Origin: Goleter apudmare HA4340-LM2
GTDB lineage: Bacteria > Cyanobacteriota > Cyanobacteriia > Cyanobacteriales > Nostocaceae
Reading direction: 5' to 3'
NCBI GenBank assembly: GCA_019359495.1
Contig: JAHHHF010000064.1
Coordinates: forward strand, 124,001 to 188,000
Length of the DNA: 64,000 nt
The position numbers and the translations under genes were made by a program. The notes beneath the pieces were generated by a model. It saw only the letters and a list, made by a program, of their open reading frames with translations. It did no database searches and was not told the DNA's origin. The stretch's first letter is position 1. Every line of letters begins with the position of its first letter. Shown here in pieces: positions 18,507-26,289 of the stretch.

Positions 18507-19280
18507 ATGTATATCAACTTTTTCGTCAGTTCCATTGTGGGAATTGTGGTTTTGGTGCTGGCCGCTTTTGGCATATTTCAATGGTTCAACATCCCCAGTG
18601 GTAATTTTCTCGACTGGATAATCGGCGGCGCTAGTTTTTGGTGGTTATTGGTAATTGTTACCGTACCGTGGAATGTGCATTTTCAGGCTAAAGAAGTTTT
18701 AGCAGAAGCCGCGCAGTCAATAGAAAAACGCATCCCAGTAGATGAGAAACAGTTAAAATATGTCAGAATTTTAGCCAAGCGATCGCTCTGGGTGGCTCTA
18801 TCTTTACACTTGTTCTCAACAGTTGCTCTTTATACCTTGGCGGTTACGGGTATTAGTGCTGTAGGATATATCAGTTCTGGTGCAGCTTTGTTACTCACTA
18901 TCTTACGTCCATCGATCCGCGCCTACGAATATTTATACGCACGGTTGGCAATGATTCGCCAAGAATGGAAGTATCCCCGTGAAGATATTCTCGAACTCCG
19001 TAATCGTTTCTACGCATTGGAACAAAAAGTTGAGCGTTTAGAAGAACAACTCGATCCAGAACGGGACTACTCAATTCCCGCTAATCAACAACGCTTTAGT
19101 GAAGAAACTCGCCGAGATTTAGCCAGAATTGCCGCTAATGTAGAAGAATTACGAGCCACAAATCAAACTGAACATGAACGTTTGGCGAGGGAAGCCAGAA
19201 ATGCGATCGCCCAACTTTCCACCGATGGGCAATTTCTCGATCATGTCCGTGAAATTATTAGGTTCTTTAAAACCGCTTAA
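18507..19280 (+). CDS. multi-span membrane protein with C-terminal coiled coil
   Basis: 257 residues. Hydrophobic segments near residues 3-23, 33-52 and 92-135 give about four spans. They are followed by a cytosolic, highly charged region (RFYALEQKVERLEEQLDPERD and EETRRDLARIAANVEELRA) predicted to form coiled coil. No catalytic motif. I do not recognise a named family. A scaffold or sensor role is possible but unsupported. Confidence 0.6.
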   Translation: MYINFFVSSIVGIVVLVLAAFGIFQWFNIPSGNFLDWIIGGASFWWLLVIVTVPWNVHFQAKEVLAEAAQSIEKRIPVDEKQLKYVRILAKRSLWVALSLHLFSTVALYTLAVTGISAVGYISSGAALLLTILRPSIRAYEYLYARLAMIRQEWKYPREDILELRNRFYALEQKVERLEEQLDPERDYSIPANQQRFSEETRRDLARIAANVEELRATNQTEHERLAREARNAIAQLSTDGQFLDHVREIIRFFKTA

Positions 19281-19407
19281 TTAATTAACTGGGCATAATT
19301 AATTTCATTTCCAGCTTAACTATTTCACATGTACTACTTAGCATTGTGTAAACCTCTATGAGGAGTCTAATGTACAATGTGCATTAGTTTAAAGCAAATA
19401 AAAGTTT

Positions 19408-19971
19408 ATGAAAGCTGAAGAGATTGCCAGCACGCTGACAGAAATATTTAGTGCAGAAGCTGTGAGTGCGATCGCTCCCGGCTCATGGCAAATAGATACA
19501 TCGGATTTCCGATTATTGGTGCTGCTAGCTGAAGACAACACTTGGTTACGAGTTTTACTGCCTATAGTACCAATAGAAGATGCTCAACCATTTTTAGAAC
19601 AATTCCTCGAAGCCAATTTTGATGACACTCAAGAAGTACGCTACGCTTTGTATGAAGGGGTAGTGTGGGGAGTATATCAGCATCATAGTAGTACTTTGGT
19701 GAGTGCAGATTTTTCTAATGCGATCGCTCGACTTATATCTCTATATCAAGCTGGTTTAAATGATGTCTTTAACCGACTGATTGAAAGCCGCATCCGGAAA
19801 ATTATCCAAGCAGCAAAGCAACAGGGACAATCACTACCCACTACCATGCAAACCCTAGAACGCTTTTATAAAGAAGGTTTATTAGGAGAAATGGAGCAAA
19901 CTCCAGAGGCTCAAGAACAAGTACTAGTTTTGTGGCGGCGTCAATTAGAACGTCTCTGGGATGAAATTTAA
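19408..19971 (+). CDS. hypothetical cyanobacterial protein, 187 residues
   Basis: Acidic soluble protein. The N-terminal half (MKAEEIASTLTEIFSAEAV..WQIDTSDFRLLVLLAEDNTWLRVLLPI) has an alternating strand/helix pattern reminiscent of the YbjN/CesT-like chaperone fold, and the C-terminal half is helical. No signal peptide, membrane span or active-site motif. Next gene follows within 41 bases, so the two may be co-transcribed. Function unknown. Confidence 0.6.
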   Translation: MKAEEIASTLTEIFSAEAVSAIAPGSWQIDTSDFRLLVLLAEDNTWLRVLLPIVPIEDAQPFLEQFLEANFDDTQEVRYALYEGVVWGVYQHHSSTLVSADFSNAIARLISLYQAGLNDVFNRLIESRIRKIIQAAKQQGQSLPTTMQTLERFYKEGLLGEMEQTPEAQEQVLVLWRRQLERLWDEI

Positions 19972-20012
19972 CATTGTATCTGAAATCCAAAATAGTGTAT
20001 TGGTCATGTCAA

Positions 20013-20405
20013 ATGACAAACGATAAAAAAAAACTCATCCAAATCCTTAAAGAAGACTACCAAAGATTTCCAGTTAATCAGACTTACAGTATTTACGCAT
20101 CTGATGTTTATTTCCAAGACCCACTAAATAAATTTCATGGTGTTGAACGTTTTAAAAAAACCATCAGCTTTATCCAGACTTGGTTTTTAAATCCCAAAAT
20201 GGACTTGCATGACATTCAAAGTTTGGGAGACACAATTAAAACTGAGTGGACACTCAGTTGGAATACCCCTTTACCTTGGAAACCACGTATCTCTATCTCT
20301 GGCTGGAGTGAGTTACGTCTCAACTCAGTTGGTTTGATTGTTTCTCATATTGATTATTGGCACTGTTCACGCTTAGACGTAGTTAAGCAGCATTTCTCAC
20401 CCTGA
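20013..20405 (+). CDS. DUF2358-like protein (NTF2/SnoaL-type fold)
   Basis: 130 residues from ATG 20013; an upstream TTG at 19974 is less likely. Family-like pattern: KEDYQRFPVNQTYSIYASDVYFQDPLNKFHG near the N-terminus and WSELRLNSVGLIVSHIDYWH near the end. Together they match the DUF2358 group of cyanobacteria and plastids, which has an NTF2-like cone fold. Function unknown. Located 41 bases after the preceding hypothetical gene. Confidence 0.65.
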   Translation: MTNDKKKLIQILKEDYQRFPVNQTYSIYASDVYFQDPLNKFHGVERFKKTISFIQTWFLNPKMDLHDIQSLGDTIKTEWTLSWNTPLPWKPRISISGWSELRLNSVGLIVSHIDYWHCSRLDVVKQHFSP

Positions 20406-20556
20406 AATCAGAATTAATTCCACAATATTTAACTCTCGTTACTTTTACGAAGTCTCGTCCTGGGCGACTTAGGAGACTTGATCATATTCAAAATTAGTTG
20501 ATATGAGCTAAATTGTAAATAAATGTAAATATTCCTCAGACAGGACAGAATCATTC

Positions 20557-21735
20557 ATGCGCGTAATTTTAATGACAGGGAAAGGTGGTGTGGGGAAAAC
20601 CTCAGTAGCCGCAGCGACTGGACTGCGTTGTGCAGAGCTAGGTTATCGCACACTGGTTTTAAGCACAGACCCTGCCCATTCCCTAGCAGATAGTTTTGAC
20701 CTGGACCTGGGACACGCACCCCGTGAGATTCGCCCTAATTTGTGGGGTGCGGAACTTGATGCATTACAAGAACTAGAAGGAAATTGGGGGGCTGTGAAAC
20801 GTTACATCACCCAAGTTTTGCAAGCTAGGGGATTAGACGGAGTGCAGGCAGAAGAATTAGCAATTTTACCAGGCATGGATGAGATTTTTGGCTTGGTAAG
20901 AATGAAACGCCACTATGACGAAGGTGATTTTGATGTCTTAATTATCGATTCAGCACCTACAGGTACAGCATTGCGACTGCTGAGTTTGCCTGAAGTCGGT
21001 GGCTGGTATATGCGCCGTTTTTATAAACCTTTTCAAAATATTTCGGTAGCGCTCCGCCCTTTAGTTGAACCGCTTTTTCGACCAATAGCGGGTTTTTCGC
21101 TACCAGACAAAGAAGTCATGGATGCACCTTATGAGTTTTATGAGCAAATTGAGGCTCTAGAAAAAGTATTAACCGACAATACTAAAACCTCAGTGCGCCT
21201 TGTTACTAATCCAGAAAAGATGGTAATTAAAGAGTCGCTCCGTGCTCATGCTTATTTGAGTCTATATAATGTGGCAACAGATTTAGTAATAGCTAATCGC
21301 ATTATTCCTCAAGAAGTCCAAGATCCATTTTTCCAACGTTGGAAAGAAAATCAGCAAGAATATCGCCAAGAAATCCATGATAACTTTCACCCCCTGCCCG
21401 TGAAAGAAGTTCCACTTTTCTCCGAAGAAATGTGTGGCTTGGCAGCATTAGAACGGTTGAAAGAAACCCTTTACAAAGATGAAGATCCCACTCAGGTTTA
21501 TTACAAAGAAACAACTATCAGAGTAGTCCAAGAAAACAATCAATACAGCTTAGAACTTTACTTGCCTGGAATTCCTAAAGACCAGGTTCAACTAAGTAAA
21601 ACTGGAGATGAATTAAACATTACCATTGGTAACCACCGCCGTAACCTCGTCTTGCCACAGGCTTTAGCAGCACTCCAACCCGCAGGGGCAAAGATGGAAG
21701 AAGATTATTTGAAAATCCGGTTTGCCAATATGTGA
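20557..21735 (+). CDS. ArsA/Get3-family ATPase with C-terminal Hsp20-like domain
   Basis: 392 residues. P-loop [11 protein letters not shown] (residues 6-16, deviant Walker A). Switch [13 protein letters not shown], Switch [20 protein letters not shown]. The C-terminal 80 residues ([33 protein letters not shown]) form an Hsp20/alpha-crystallin-like domain, as in the ArsA_HSP20 family. The Get3 zinc CxxC is not seen and there is no arsenite-binding Cys cluster. So neither tail-anchored insertion nor arsenite efflux can be assumed. Probably a client-binding cytosolic ATPase. Monocistronic. Confidence 0.88.
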   Translation: MRVILMTGKGGVGKTSVAAATGLRCAELGYRTLVLSTDPAHSLADSFDLDLGHAPREIRPNLWGAELDALQELEGNWGAVKRYITQVLQARGLDGVQAEELAILPGMDEIFGLVRMKRHYDEGDFDVLIIDSAPTGTALRLLSLPEVGGWYMRRFYKPFQNISVALRPLVEPLFRPIAGFSLPDKEVMDAPYEFYEQIEALEKVLTDNTKTSVRLVTNPEKMVIKESLRAHAYLSLYNVATDLVIANRIIPQEVQDPFFQRWKENQQEYRQEIHDNFHPLPVKEVPLFSEEMCGLAALERLKETLYKDEDPTQVYYKETTIRVVQENNQYSLELYLPGIPKDQVQLSKTGDELNITIGNHRRNLVLPQALAALQPAGAKMEEDYLKIRFANM

Positions 21736-21802
21736 TAGTTTAATTTCTCTGGCACATTAAGTTGCGATATGGCGGTTTCCAGGTGCATGAAGTACATATC
21801 AA

Positions 21803-21872
21803 AACCTCACCCCCAACCCCTCTTCTTAGCAAGGAGAGGGGAGATAAAGCACAGCTTTAGCGGGGTGAGGTT
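21803..21872. repeat. nested inverted repeat downstream of arsA-like gene
   Basis: AACCTCACCCC (21803-21813) pairs with GGGGTGAGGTT (21862-21872). Inside, CCCCTCTTCTT and AAGGAGAGGGG form a second stem. This is a repeat type common in cyanobacteria. It lies between two convergent genes and could act as a bidirectional terminator. Confidence 0.6.
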
Positions 21873-21906
21873 AAGCTGTACGCCAATAGATGAGGAAATG
21901 GTATGC

Positions 21907-22638
21907 CTAACTACTCAAAGCCTTTAAAAAGCGTTGTAAACTTTTAAACATGCTCGGCTTTTTCGTAGGTGCTGCATCTGTTCCTGTTTGGGGCTGTCCC
22001 TTCATCAGGATTAAATCTAACTCATCGCCTGATGGCCTTTTGGGTAACTCGGCAACTTTTTGATACTCGTTGTTGGTTTCTACCCATACTTCCCACAATC
22101 CAGGGTAAGAGCGAAATACAGCCGTTTGGTCATCTACAGGACGTAAGTAGTAACAGGTTTCAATAGTATTAATGAAACGCTGGCGAGTTTGTCTAGCTGC
22201 GTACCCAATACCGACAACTCCAGTATCTTCTAAACGGGGATTTAACAGAATTGCAGGGCGATCGCCTATTTCTACACACAGCTTTTCTAGCTGGGATACT
22301 TCTACGGAAGTGGGGGCAATAAATAAGAAAATTTGATCTTCTGGCTGAATTTTATCGCCTACCGCATCAGCTCTGCCTGTACCAATATCCAAAATTTTAA
22401 ATGGTACATCCCAATCGCGGCGGGCTAAGGCCGCAGCACCAGCATCAGCGAAGAAAACCTTCAAGCGGGATTCATATTCTGTCAACAGGGGTAAAAATTG
22501 TTCTGCAACTGGCATGGGTTTGAGTTCTGGGAATAGGAACTCAACTTGTAAGCGAGTACAGCCATCTGCTAGGGCAGCTTGGGTGGCTGCGCGAGATTGA
22601 GCGATCGCTTCTTCAAGACTCTTAGGCAGTTCAGGCAT
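21907..22638 (-). CDS. DUF1995 family protein (LPA3-like)
   Basis: 243 residues. The opening MPELPKSLEEAIAQSRAATQAALADG and the central FIAPTSVEVSQLEKL / RPAILLNPRLEDTGVVGIG patterns match DUF1995, a cyanobacterial/plant family. Its plant member LPA3 assists photosystem II assembly. No signal peptide, so cytosolic or stromal-side. The last 30 residues are basic and variable. The bacterial function is unproven. Confidence 0.8.
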   Translation of the reverse strand: MPELPKSLEEAIAQSRAATQAALADGCTRLQVEFLFPELKPMPVAEQFLPLLTEYESRLKVFFADAGAAALARRDWDVPFKILDIGTGRADAVGDKIQPEDQIFLFIAPTSVEVSQLEKLCVEIGDRPAILLNPRLEDTGVVGIGYAARQTRQRFINTIETCYYLRPVDDQTAVFRSYPGLWEVWVETNNEYQKVAELPKRPSGDELDLILMKGQPQTGTDAAPTKKPSMFKSLQRFLKALSS

Positions 22639-22807
22639 AGTTTATTTTGTGCTTTAGTATCTACTTCCATTGTTTCAGCATTTTTAGCAGCAGTGTGTGT
22701 CAGATTTGGGTGGAGTTATGGTTTTAACTGGATTACTCGATAGAATATTATTAAGTAATCATCTTATTACTACTATTTTCAGCTAATAAAGAACAGGTAG
22801 TATATTT

Positions 22808-23392
22808 ATGCAGTTACAAACACAAAAACGCTATTACACCCCTGAAGAATATTTAGAACTTGAAGAGAAGGCAGAATTTAAAAGCGAATACCGCGATGGA
22901 GAAATAGTCCCGATGACAGGTGGCACTACCAATCATAATAAAATTTCCTTGAATTTAGCTGCATCATTAAAGGTAGCTTTGAGAGGCAGACAATATGACG
23001 TTTATATAGCTGATGTCCGGTTGTGGATACCTCGTTACCGTCAACATACCTATCCAGATGTGATGGTAATTGCACAAGAACCTGTCTATACGGGAACTAA
23101 TACGACTACTGTGATGAATCCCTCATTAATTGCGGAAGTTTTATCTCAATCAACTAAAAATTACGACCAAGGAGACAAGTTCTTATATTATCGCTCCATC
23201 CCGGAATTTAAAGAATATGTTTTAATTGACCAATACCAACATCATGTAATGCAGTATGTAAAAACTGCTGAAGGTCAATGGTTATTTACCGAAATTGAAG
23301 GCGAATCTGCAATTTTATCGCTGCACACAATTGATTTTCAAATTCAACTAAGTGACCTTTATGAGCAAGTAAATTTTGCTGAAAGTGATTAG
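22808..23392 (+). CDS. Uma2-family endonuclease-like protein
   Basis: 194 residues. YTPEEYLELEEKAEFKSEYRDGEIVPMTGGT at the N-terminus and YPDVMVIAQEP...LIAEVLSQSTKNYDQGDKFLYYRSIP match Uma2 (DUF820), a PD-(D/E)XK nuclease-fold family greatly expanded in cyanobacteria. The Asp and Glu-x-Leu active-site-like positions are present. Role unknown; these genes are often linked to mobile DNA. The stop codon TAG (23390-23392) is the first three bases of a MITE, so the C-terminus may have been set by that insertion. Confidence 0.82.
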   Translation: MQLQTQKRYYTPEEYLELEEKAEFKSEYRDGEIVPMTGGTTNHNKISLNLAASLKVALRGRQYDVYIADVRLWIPRYRQHTYPDVMVIAQEPVYTGTNTTTVMNPSLIAEVLSQSTKNYDQGDKFLYYRSIPEFKEYVLIDQYQHHVMQYVKTAEGQWLFTEIEGESAILSLHTIDFQIQLSDLYEQVNFAESD

Positions 23393-23521
23393 GACTTACG
23401 CACAGGTAACGGAAAAATGTAGACGCGGTAGACGAGCATAGCGAGGCTTCTCGGAGAGTACGGTTTGCCGCAGGCTAACGCAGAGGACGCAGAGTTTGAG
23501 ATATTTTTTGCGTAAGTCCTA
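23390..23521. repeat. MITE family B, copy 1
   Basis: A 132-bp element with perfect 13-bp inverted ends TAGGACTTACGCA (23390-23402) and TGCGTAAGTCCTA (23509-23521). Interior contains GCGGTAGACGAGCATAGCG-type repetitive sequence. Non-coding. Other copies at 36920-37098 and 58229-58356. Confidence 0.85.
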
Positions 23522-23540
23522 GTGATGAATCAGAGTGAAT

Positions 23541-23700
23541 GGCGAATTGTCAAACGCCCCATCCACAAGGGGATGGGGCTTGTAAATGACCGAGAGAATC
23601 GGTCGAAACATCCGGCATATTGACTGATGCCTGCTCTTCTGTCCCTTGGGTAGAAGAGAGAATGTAGTCATCCCTGACATTCTTGGCAGCATTGAGATCC
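23541..23700 (-). ncRNA. putative TnpB guide (omega) RNA, 3' part of tnpB and right end
   Basis: TnpB guide RNAs normally cover the 3' end of tnpB and the element's right end, the guide being the flank. Here two hairpins occur on the minus strand at that place: GACCGATTCTCTCGGTC (23604-23588) and a 9-bp stem GCCCCATCC / GGATGGGGC (23579-23556). Boundaries are estimates. The flank read as guide would run leftwards into the MITE ending at 23521. Confidence 0.45.
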
Positions 23701-24788
23701 GCGTGTGTCCGATGTCCACAATTTTTGCAATGGAATCTAGACTTGTGGCGGTTTGTCCGTCGAACGTGCTTACAAATATTACACTTCTGAGACGTGTAAC
23801 GAGGATCTTGGTGAACTACTCGTTTACCCAATGCTTCTGCTTTGTAAGTTAGGAATTGTTCTTGTTGGTAAAAAGCCCAACTACCCAACCATTTATTCAT
23901 TTTCTTGCCCCGTCGCTGTGTGCGAATACTGGACAAGTCCTCTAGTACAAAAACCGCTATTCCTGGTTGGTTGGCTAACTTTTTACTTACACAATGGTTC
24001 GTATCCCGCATGAACCGCTTCTCACGTCCAGACATCGCTTTTAAGCGACGTTTGGCACTACGAGTGCCTTTTTGTTGGAGTTGACGACGATTGTATAAGT
24101 AACGTCTTTGTACTTTTCTTATCTTAGAAGAACTGAAGAATTGACCGTCACTTGTAACAGCTTGGTGATATAAGCCTCTGTCAATTCCTTGAATTTGTCC
24201 TTCTCTCTTACAAAGTTCCGATCCAAGGAAGCCTTGGCTCGGACTTTGCGCTATTTGTTGCGGATCTTCTGTCTCGAAAACCAATCTCACCCAGAATTGC
24301 TGAGTGTTTTTGGTATAAGTGACAGTTGCTCCACAAAAGTCCCAAGTTTCAAAAACTTCTCTGAAATATTCAGGCACATCAAGAATCAAGGTGACTCGTT
24401 TACCAATACAACTAAGAGTTAATTGCTTCCCTCTTAGCGTCATTGTGCGCTTATCGTACCTTAATCCTGATGTTGGTTTTTTCTTGGGAATACTTTTAAA
24501 TTGTCTTGGAAAGTTCAGATCGCCAGAAGCCGACGCTCTGACTTTCCGCTTTGTGGCTTTGACTGCCTCAAGCGCATTATCTCGAACTGTCTGTAACAAG
24601 GCAGAAGGCACACTTGGAAACTCAACCCTTAACAGGTGATACAGTTCCTTGTGTGCCTTATTTTTGTTGTAGGTACTGTTAGCAATAGCCCAGTCAACGT
24701 GTGCATTAAATATCTCTGCACACTGATTCATTAGAGGCAAAAATCTTTCTGATGGTAAATTAACTGGGATGCTAACAGTACGTTTCAT
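23550..24788 (-). CDS. tnpB: TnpB, RNA-guided nuclease of an IS200/IS605-type element
   Basis: 412 residues from ATG 24788 (MKRTVSIPVNLP). RuvC-like parts are intact: Asp in GIDRGLYHQAVTSDG, Glu in FVLEDLSSIRTQ, Asp in THADLNAAKN. The C-terminal zinc ribbon has Cys pairs in QKCNICKHV and FHCKNCGHRT. It looks full length and functional. The ATG shares one base with the preceding gene's stop (TAATG), so it is translationally coupled to two unrelated small genes. Its C-terminus (PSPCGWGV) runs through the right-end hairpin, as is typical. The tnpA at 25707 appears to belong to a separate element. Confidence 0.92.
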   Translation of the reverse strand: MKRTVSIPVNLPSERFLPLMNQCAEIFNAHVDWAIANSTYNKNKAHKELYHLLRVEFPSVPSALLQTVRDNALEAVKATKRKVRASASGDLNFPRQFKSIPKKKPTSGLRYDKRTMTLRGKQLTLSCIGKRVTLILDVPEYFREVFETWDFCGATVTYTKNTQQFWVRLVFETEDPQQIAQSPSQGFLGSELCKREGQIQGIDRGLYHQAVTSDGQFFSSSKIRKVQRRYLYNRRQLQQKGTRSAKRRLKAMSGREKRFMRDTNHCVSKKLANQPGIAVFVLEDLSSIRTQRRGKKMNKWLGSWAFYQQEQFLTYKAEALGKRVVHQDPRYTSQKCNICKHVRRTNRHKSRFHCKNCGHRTHADLNAAKNVRDDYILSSTQGTEEQASVNMPDVSTDSLGHLQAPSPCGWGV

Positions 24789-25168
24789 TATGCTGTTTGA
24801 AGCTCCGTTGCTACATTCTCTTTCATACAATCTTTGATAACCTGCTCTTGATTGACAGGCTCAAAATATCTACGACGATACCGAAGAACAATTAGTGAAG
24901 GAAGTTTTGTATTTGCTGGTTCATAAGCTTCGTAGTGGCTAAAATCCCAAATATGATCTTCCTGCCCTTCGTACCCTACAGTATAAGTAGTTGCAAGTTC
25001 ATAATGAGCAATGTGCCTTTCAGTTTTCAAGTATTTTTCTATTGATTGCTGAGTGCTTAACGGACAAATTAAGATAACTCCATTATGCAAATTTGCTTGA
25101 GAATCAGTATCAATACATGGCATTTGTACAAAATGCGTACCAGGATTTTGTAAGAATTGTTGTTTCAT
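24788..25168 (-). CDS. unrecognised 126-residue protein coupled to tnpB
   Basis: MKQQFLQNPGTHFVQMPC..; soluble, rich in aromatic residues and His/Tyr (HIWDFSHYEAYEP, LRYRRRYFEPV). No signal peptide or known motif. The stop TAA overlaps the tnpB ATG by one base, and the ATG lies one base after the upstream gene's stop, so all three are probably translated from one message. The last 15-20 residues may derive from the left end of the TnpB element. Host gene or cargo: undecided. Confidence 0.6.
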   Translation of the reverse strand: MKQQFLQNPGTHFVQMPCIDTDSQANLHNGVILICPLSTQQSIEKYLKTERHIAHYELATTYTVGYEGQEDHIWDFSHYEAYEPANTKLPSLIVLRYRRRYFEPVNQEQVIKDCMKENVATELQTA

Positions 25169-25169
25169 T

Positions 25170-25589
25170 TTATTTGCCTACACATTCAAAAGTTCCGTTT
25201 GCCCTTCTGCGAACACGAACAAACTCAAGCCCATGCAAACTTACGTCTCTTTTACATCTTTCTTCAGCTTGAGCTAAAGTAAGTGATGATCCATAAACAT
25301 TGACTATTACCTCTTTTTCAAACTCCTCTGGATCTTCTAAATATTCGGATCTGAATATGTTGCCTTGTGCGTCTGCTGCAACTCTCTGTCCGTCCGAAAT
25401 TTGCCAAATATAGTAGATACCACCACCTATTAACGCTGTTCCGACTAAAATACACCCCACTCCCGCAGTTCCAGCGCACAAAGCCACAGGAGCTAAGATT
25501 GCTGGGTTGGCTTGTGATGGTTTAACACTAGCCGAAAGACATAATGACGTAAGAGCAACGCCTACTGTTATTTGCTGTAGAATTTTCAT
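25170..25589 (-). CDS. unrecognised exported protein, first gene of tnpB operon
   Basis: 139 residues. Signal peptide MKILQQITVGVALTSLCLSAS...SQA (cleavage near residue 27). A Gly/Ala/Cys-rich hydrophobic stretch (APVALCAGTAGVGCILVGTALIGGG) may be a membrane span. The C-terminal domain is charged, with two cysteines (ERCKRDVS, FECVGK) that could form a disulfide. No family recognised. First of three tightly packed leftward genes ending in tnpB. Confidence 0.6.
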   Translation of the reverse strand: MKILQQITVGVALTSLCLSASVKPSQANPAILAPVALCAGTAGVGCILVGTALIGGGIYYIWQISDGQRVAADAQGNIFRSEYLEDPEEFEKEVIVNVYGSSLTLAQAEERCKRDVSLHGLEFVRVRRRANGTFECVGK

Positions 25590-25617
25590 GTTGACCTACC
25601 AACACTAGGTTGACCAA

Positions 25618-25651
25618 GCCCAGGATGTTAACGGCATCGCTGGGCATTTTT
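25618..25651 (+). terminator. hairpin with T-run ahead of tnpA
   Basis: GCCCAG (25618-25623) and CTGGGC (25640-25645) with a 16-base loop, followed by ATTTTT. On the plus strand it would stop transcripts entering from the left before they reach tnpA. It may double as the left-end hairpin of the IS. Confidence 0.6.
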
Positions 25652-25706
25652 GTGTAAAATTACTATATCACATATTTTATATGTTTTATTGATATACACT
25701 AAAAAT

Positions 25707-26141
25707 ATGAAAATACTATCAAGTTCATATGCTAAACATTGCCTGGGATACCACATCATTTTTTGTCCCAAATACCGTCATCAAATCCTTGAAGGTGCGG
25801 TGGAAGTAGAATTAAAACGAATCATCGGGGAAACTTGTAAAACCTATGGGTGGATACTTCACGCATTGGAAATAATGCCTGACCACATTCATGTATTCGT
25901 ACAGGCAGATCACACAACTGCACCAGTAGAAATCGCCAAAACCATGAAATCAATTTCTGCTGTGCATATATTTAATACATTCAAAGACCTCAAAAAACGT
26001 CGCTTTTGGGGTTCAGGGATGTGGAGTGACGGTACGTTTTACTCATCTGTTGGTGGAGCAAGGGAAGAAGCAGTGAAGCGGTATATTGAGACTCAGAAAC
26101 AACGGGGTGACGCGCTTACCCAAAAACATAATGCAAAATAA
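25707..26141 (+). CDS. tnpA: IS200/IS605-family transposase TnpA (HUH, Y1)
   Basis: 144 residues from ATG 25707 (MKILSSSYAKHCLGYHIIFC). HUH motif in MPDHIHVFV; the catalytic Tyr is probably in AVKRYIETQKQ near the C-terminus. The length is normal for the family, so it is probably active. It transposes a single strand by cutting at hairpin ends. Longer upstream starts are not supported. It lies in the opposite orientation to tnpB with two unrelated genes between, so it is best treated as its own element. Confidence 0.92.
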   Translation: MKILSSSYAKHCLGYHIIFCPKYRHQILEGAVEVELKRIIGETCKTYGWILHALEIMPDHIHVFVQADHTTAPVEIAKTMKSISAVHIFNTFKDLKKRRFWGSGMWSDGTFYSSVGGAREEAVKRYIETQKQRGDALTQKHNAK

Positions 26142-26263
26142 GGGGCATCGTTAGCGAAGCGGTAGCGATAGCGAAGCGGTAGCGAGTCTTCGAGCGTCGG
26201 AACGAGCGTCACCCCCTTATTTTGCCGTGCTTACATCCCCTTGTGGGTGGGGATGTAAGCACG
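26133..26263. repeat. IS200 right end with repeat-filled stem
   Basis: GCAAAATAAGGGG (26133-26145, overlapping the tnpA stop) and CCCCTTATTTTGC (26213-26225) are perfect 13-bp inverted repeats. The roughly 67 bases between are made of GCGAAGCGGTAGCG-like units, as if a short repeat had been inserted in a hairpin loop. The 15-bp stem 26226-26263 follows directly. Confidence 0.65.
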
Positions 26264-26289
26264 ATCAATAAAAATGTAATATTCAGGAT

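Larger units (their letters stand above)
25600..26270 (+). mobile_element. IS200-type insertion sequence (tnpA only)
   Basis: About 670 bp by estimate. Left: hairpin/terminator at 25618-25651. Middle: tnpA. Right: perfect 15-bp stem CGTGCTTACATCCCC (26226-26240), loop TTGTGGGT, GGGGATGTAAGCACG (26249-26263). IS200 elements have hairpin ends without classical inverted repeats, and a terminator ahead of tnpA that shields it from outside transcription. Exact ends not determinable here. Confidence 0.7.

Noticed and set aside
23550-26270. Single composite IS605 element with divergent tnpA and tnpB
   Set aside because: Two non-transposon genes lie between, tnpA has its own terminator and right-end hairpin, and the two end hairpins are in opposite orientation; kept as two elements, though a composite is not excluded.
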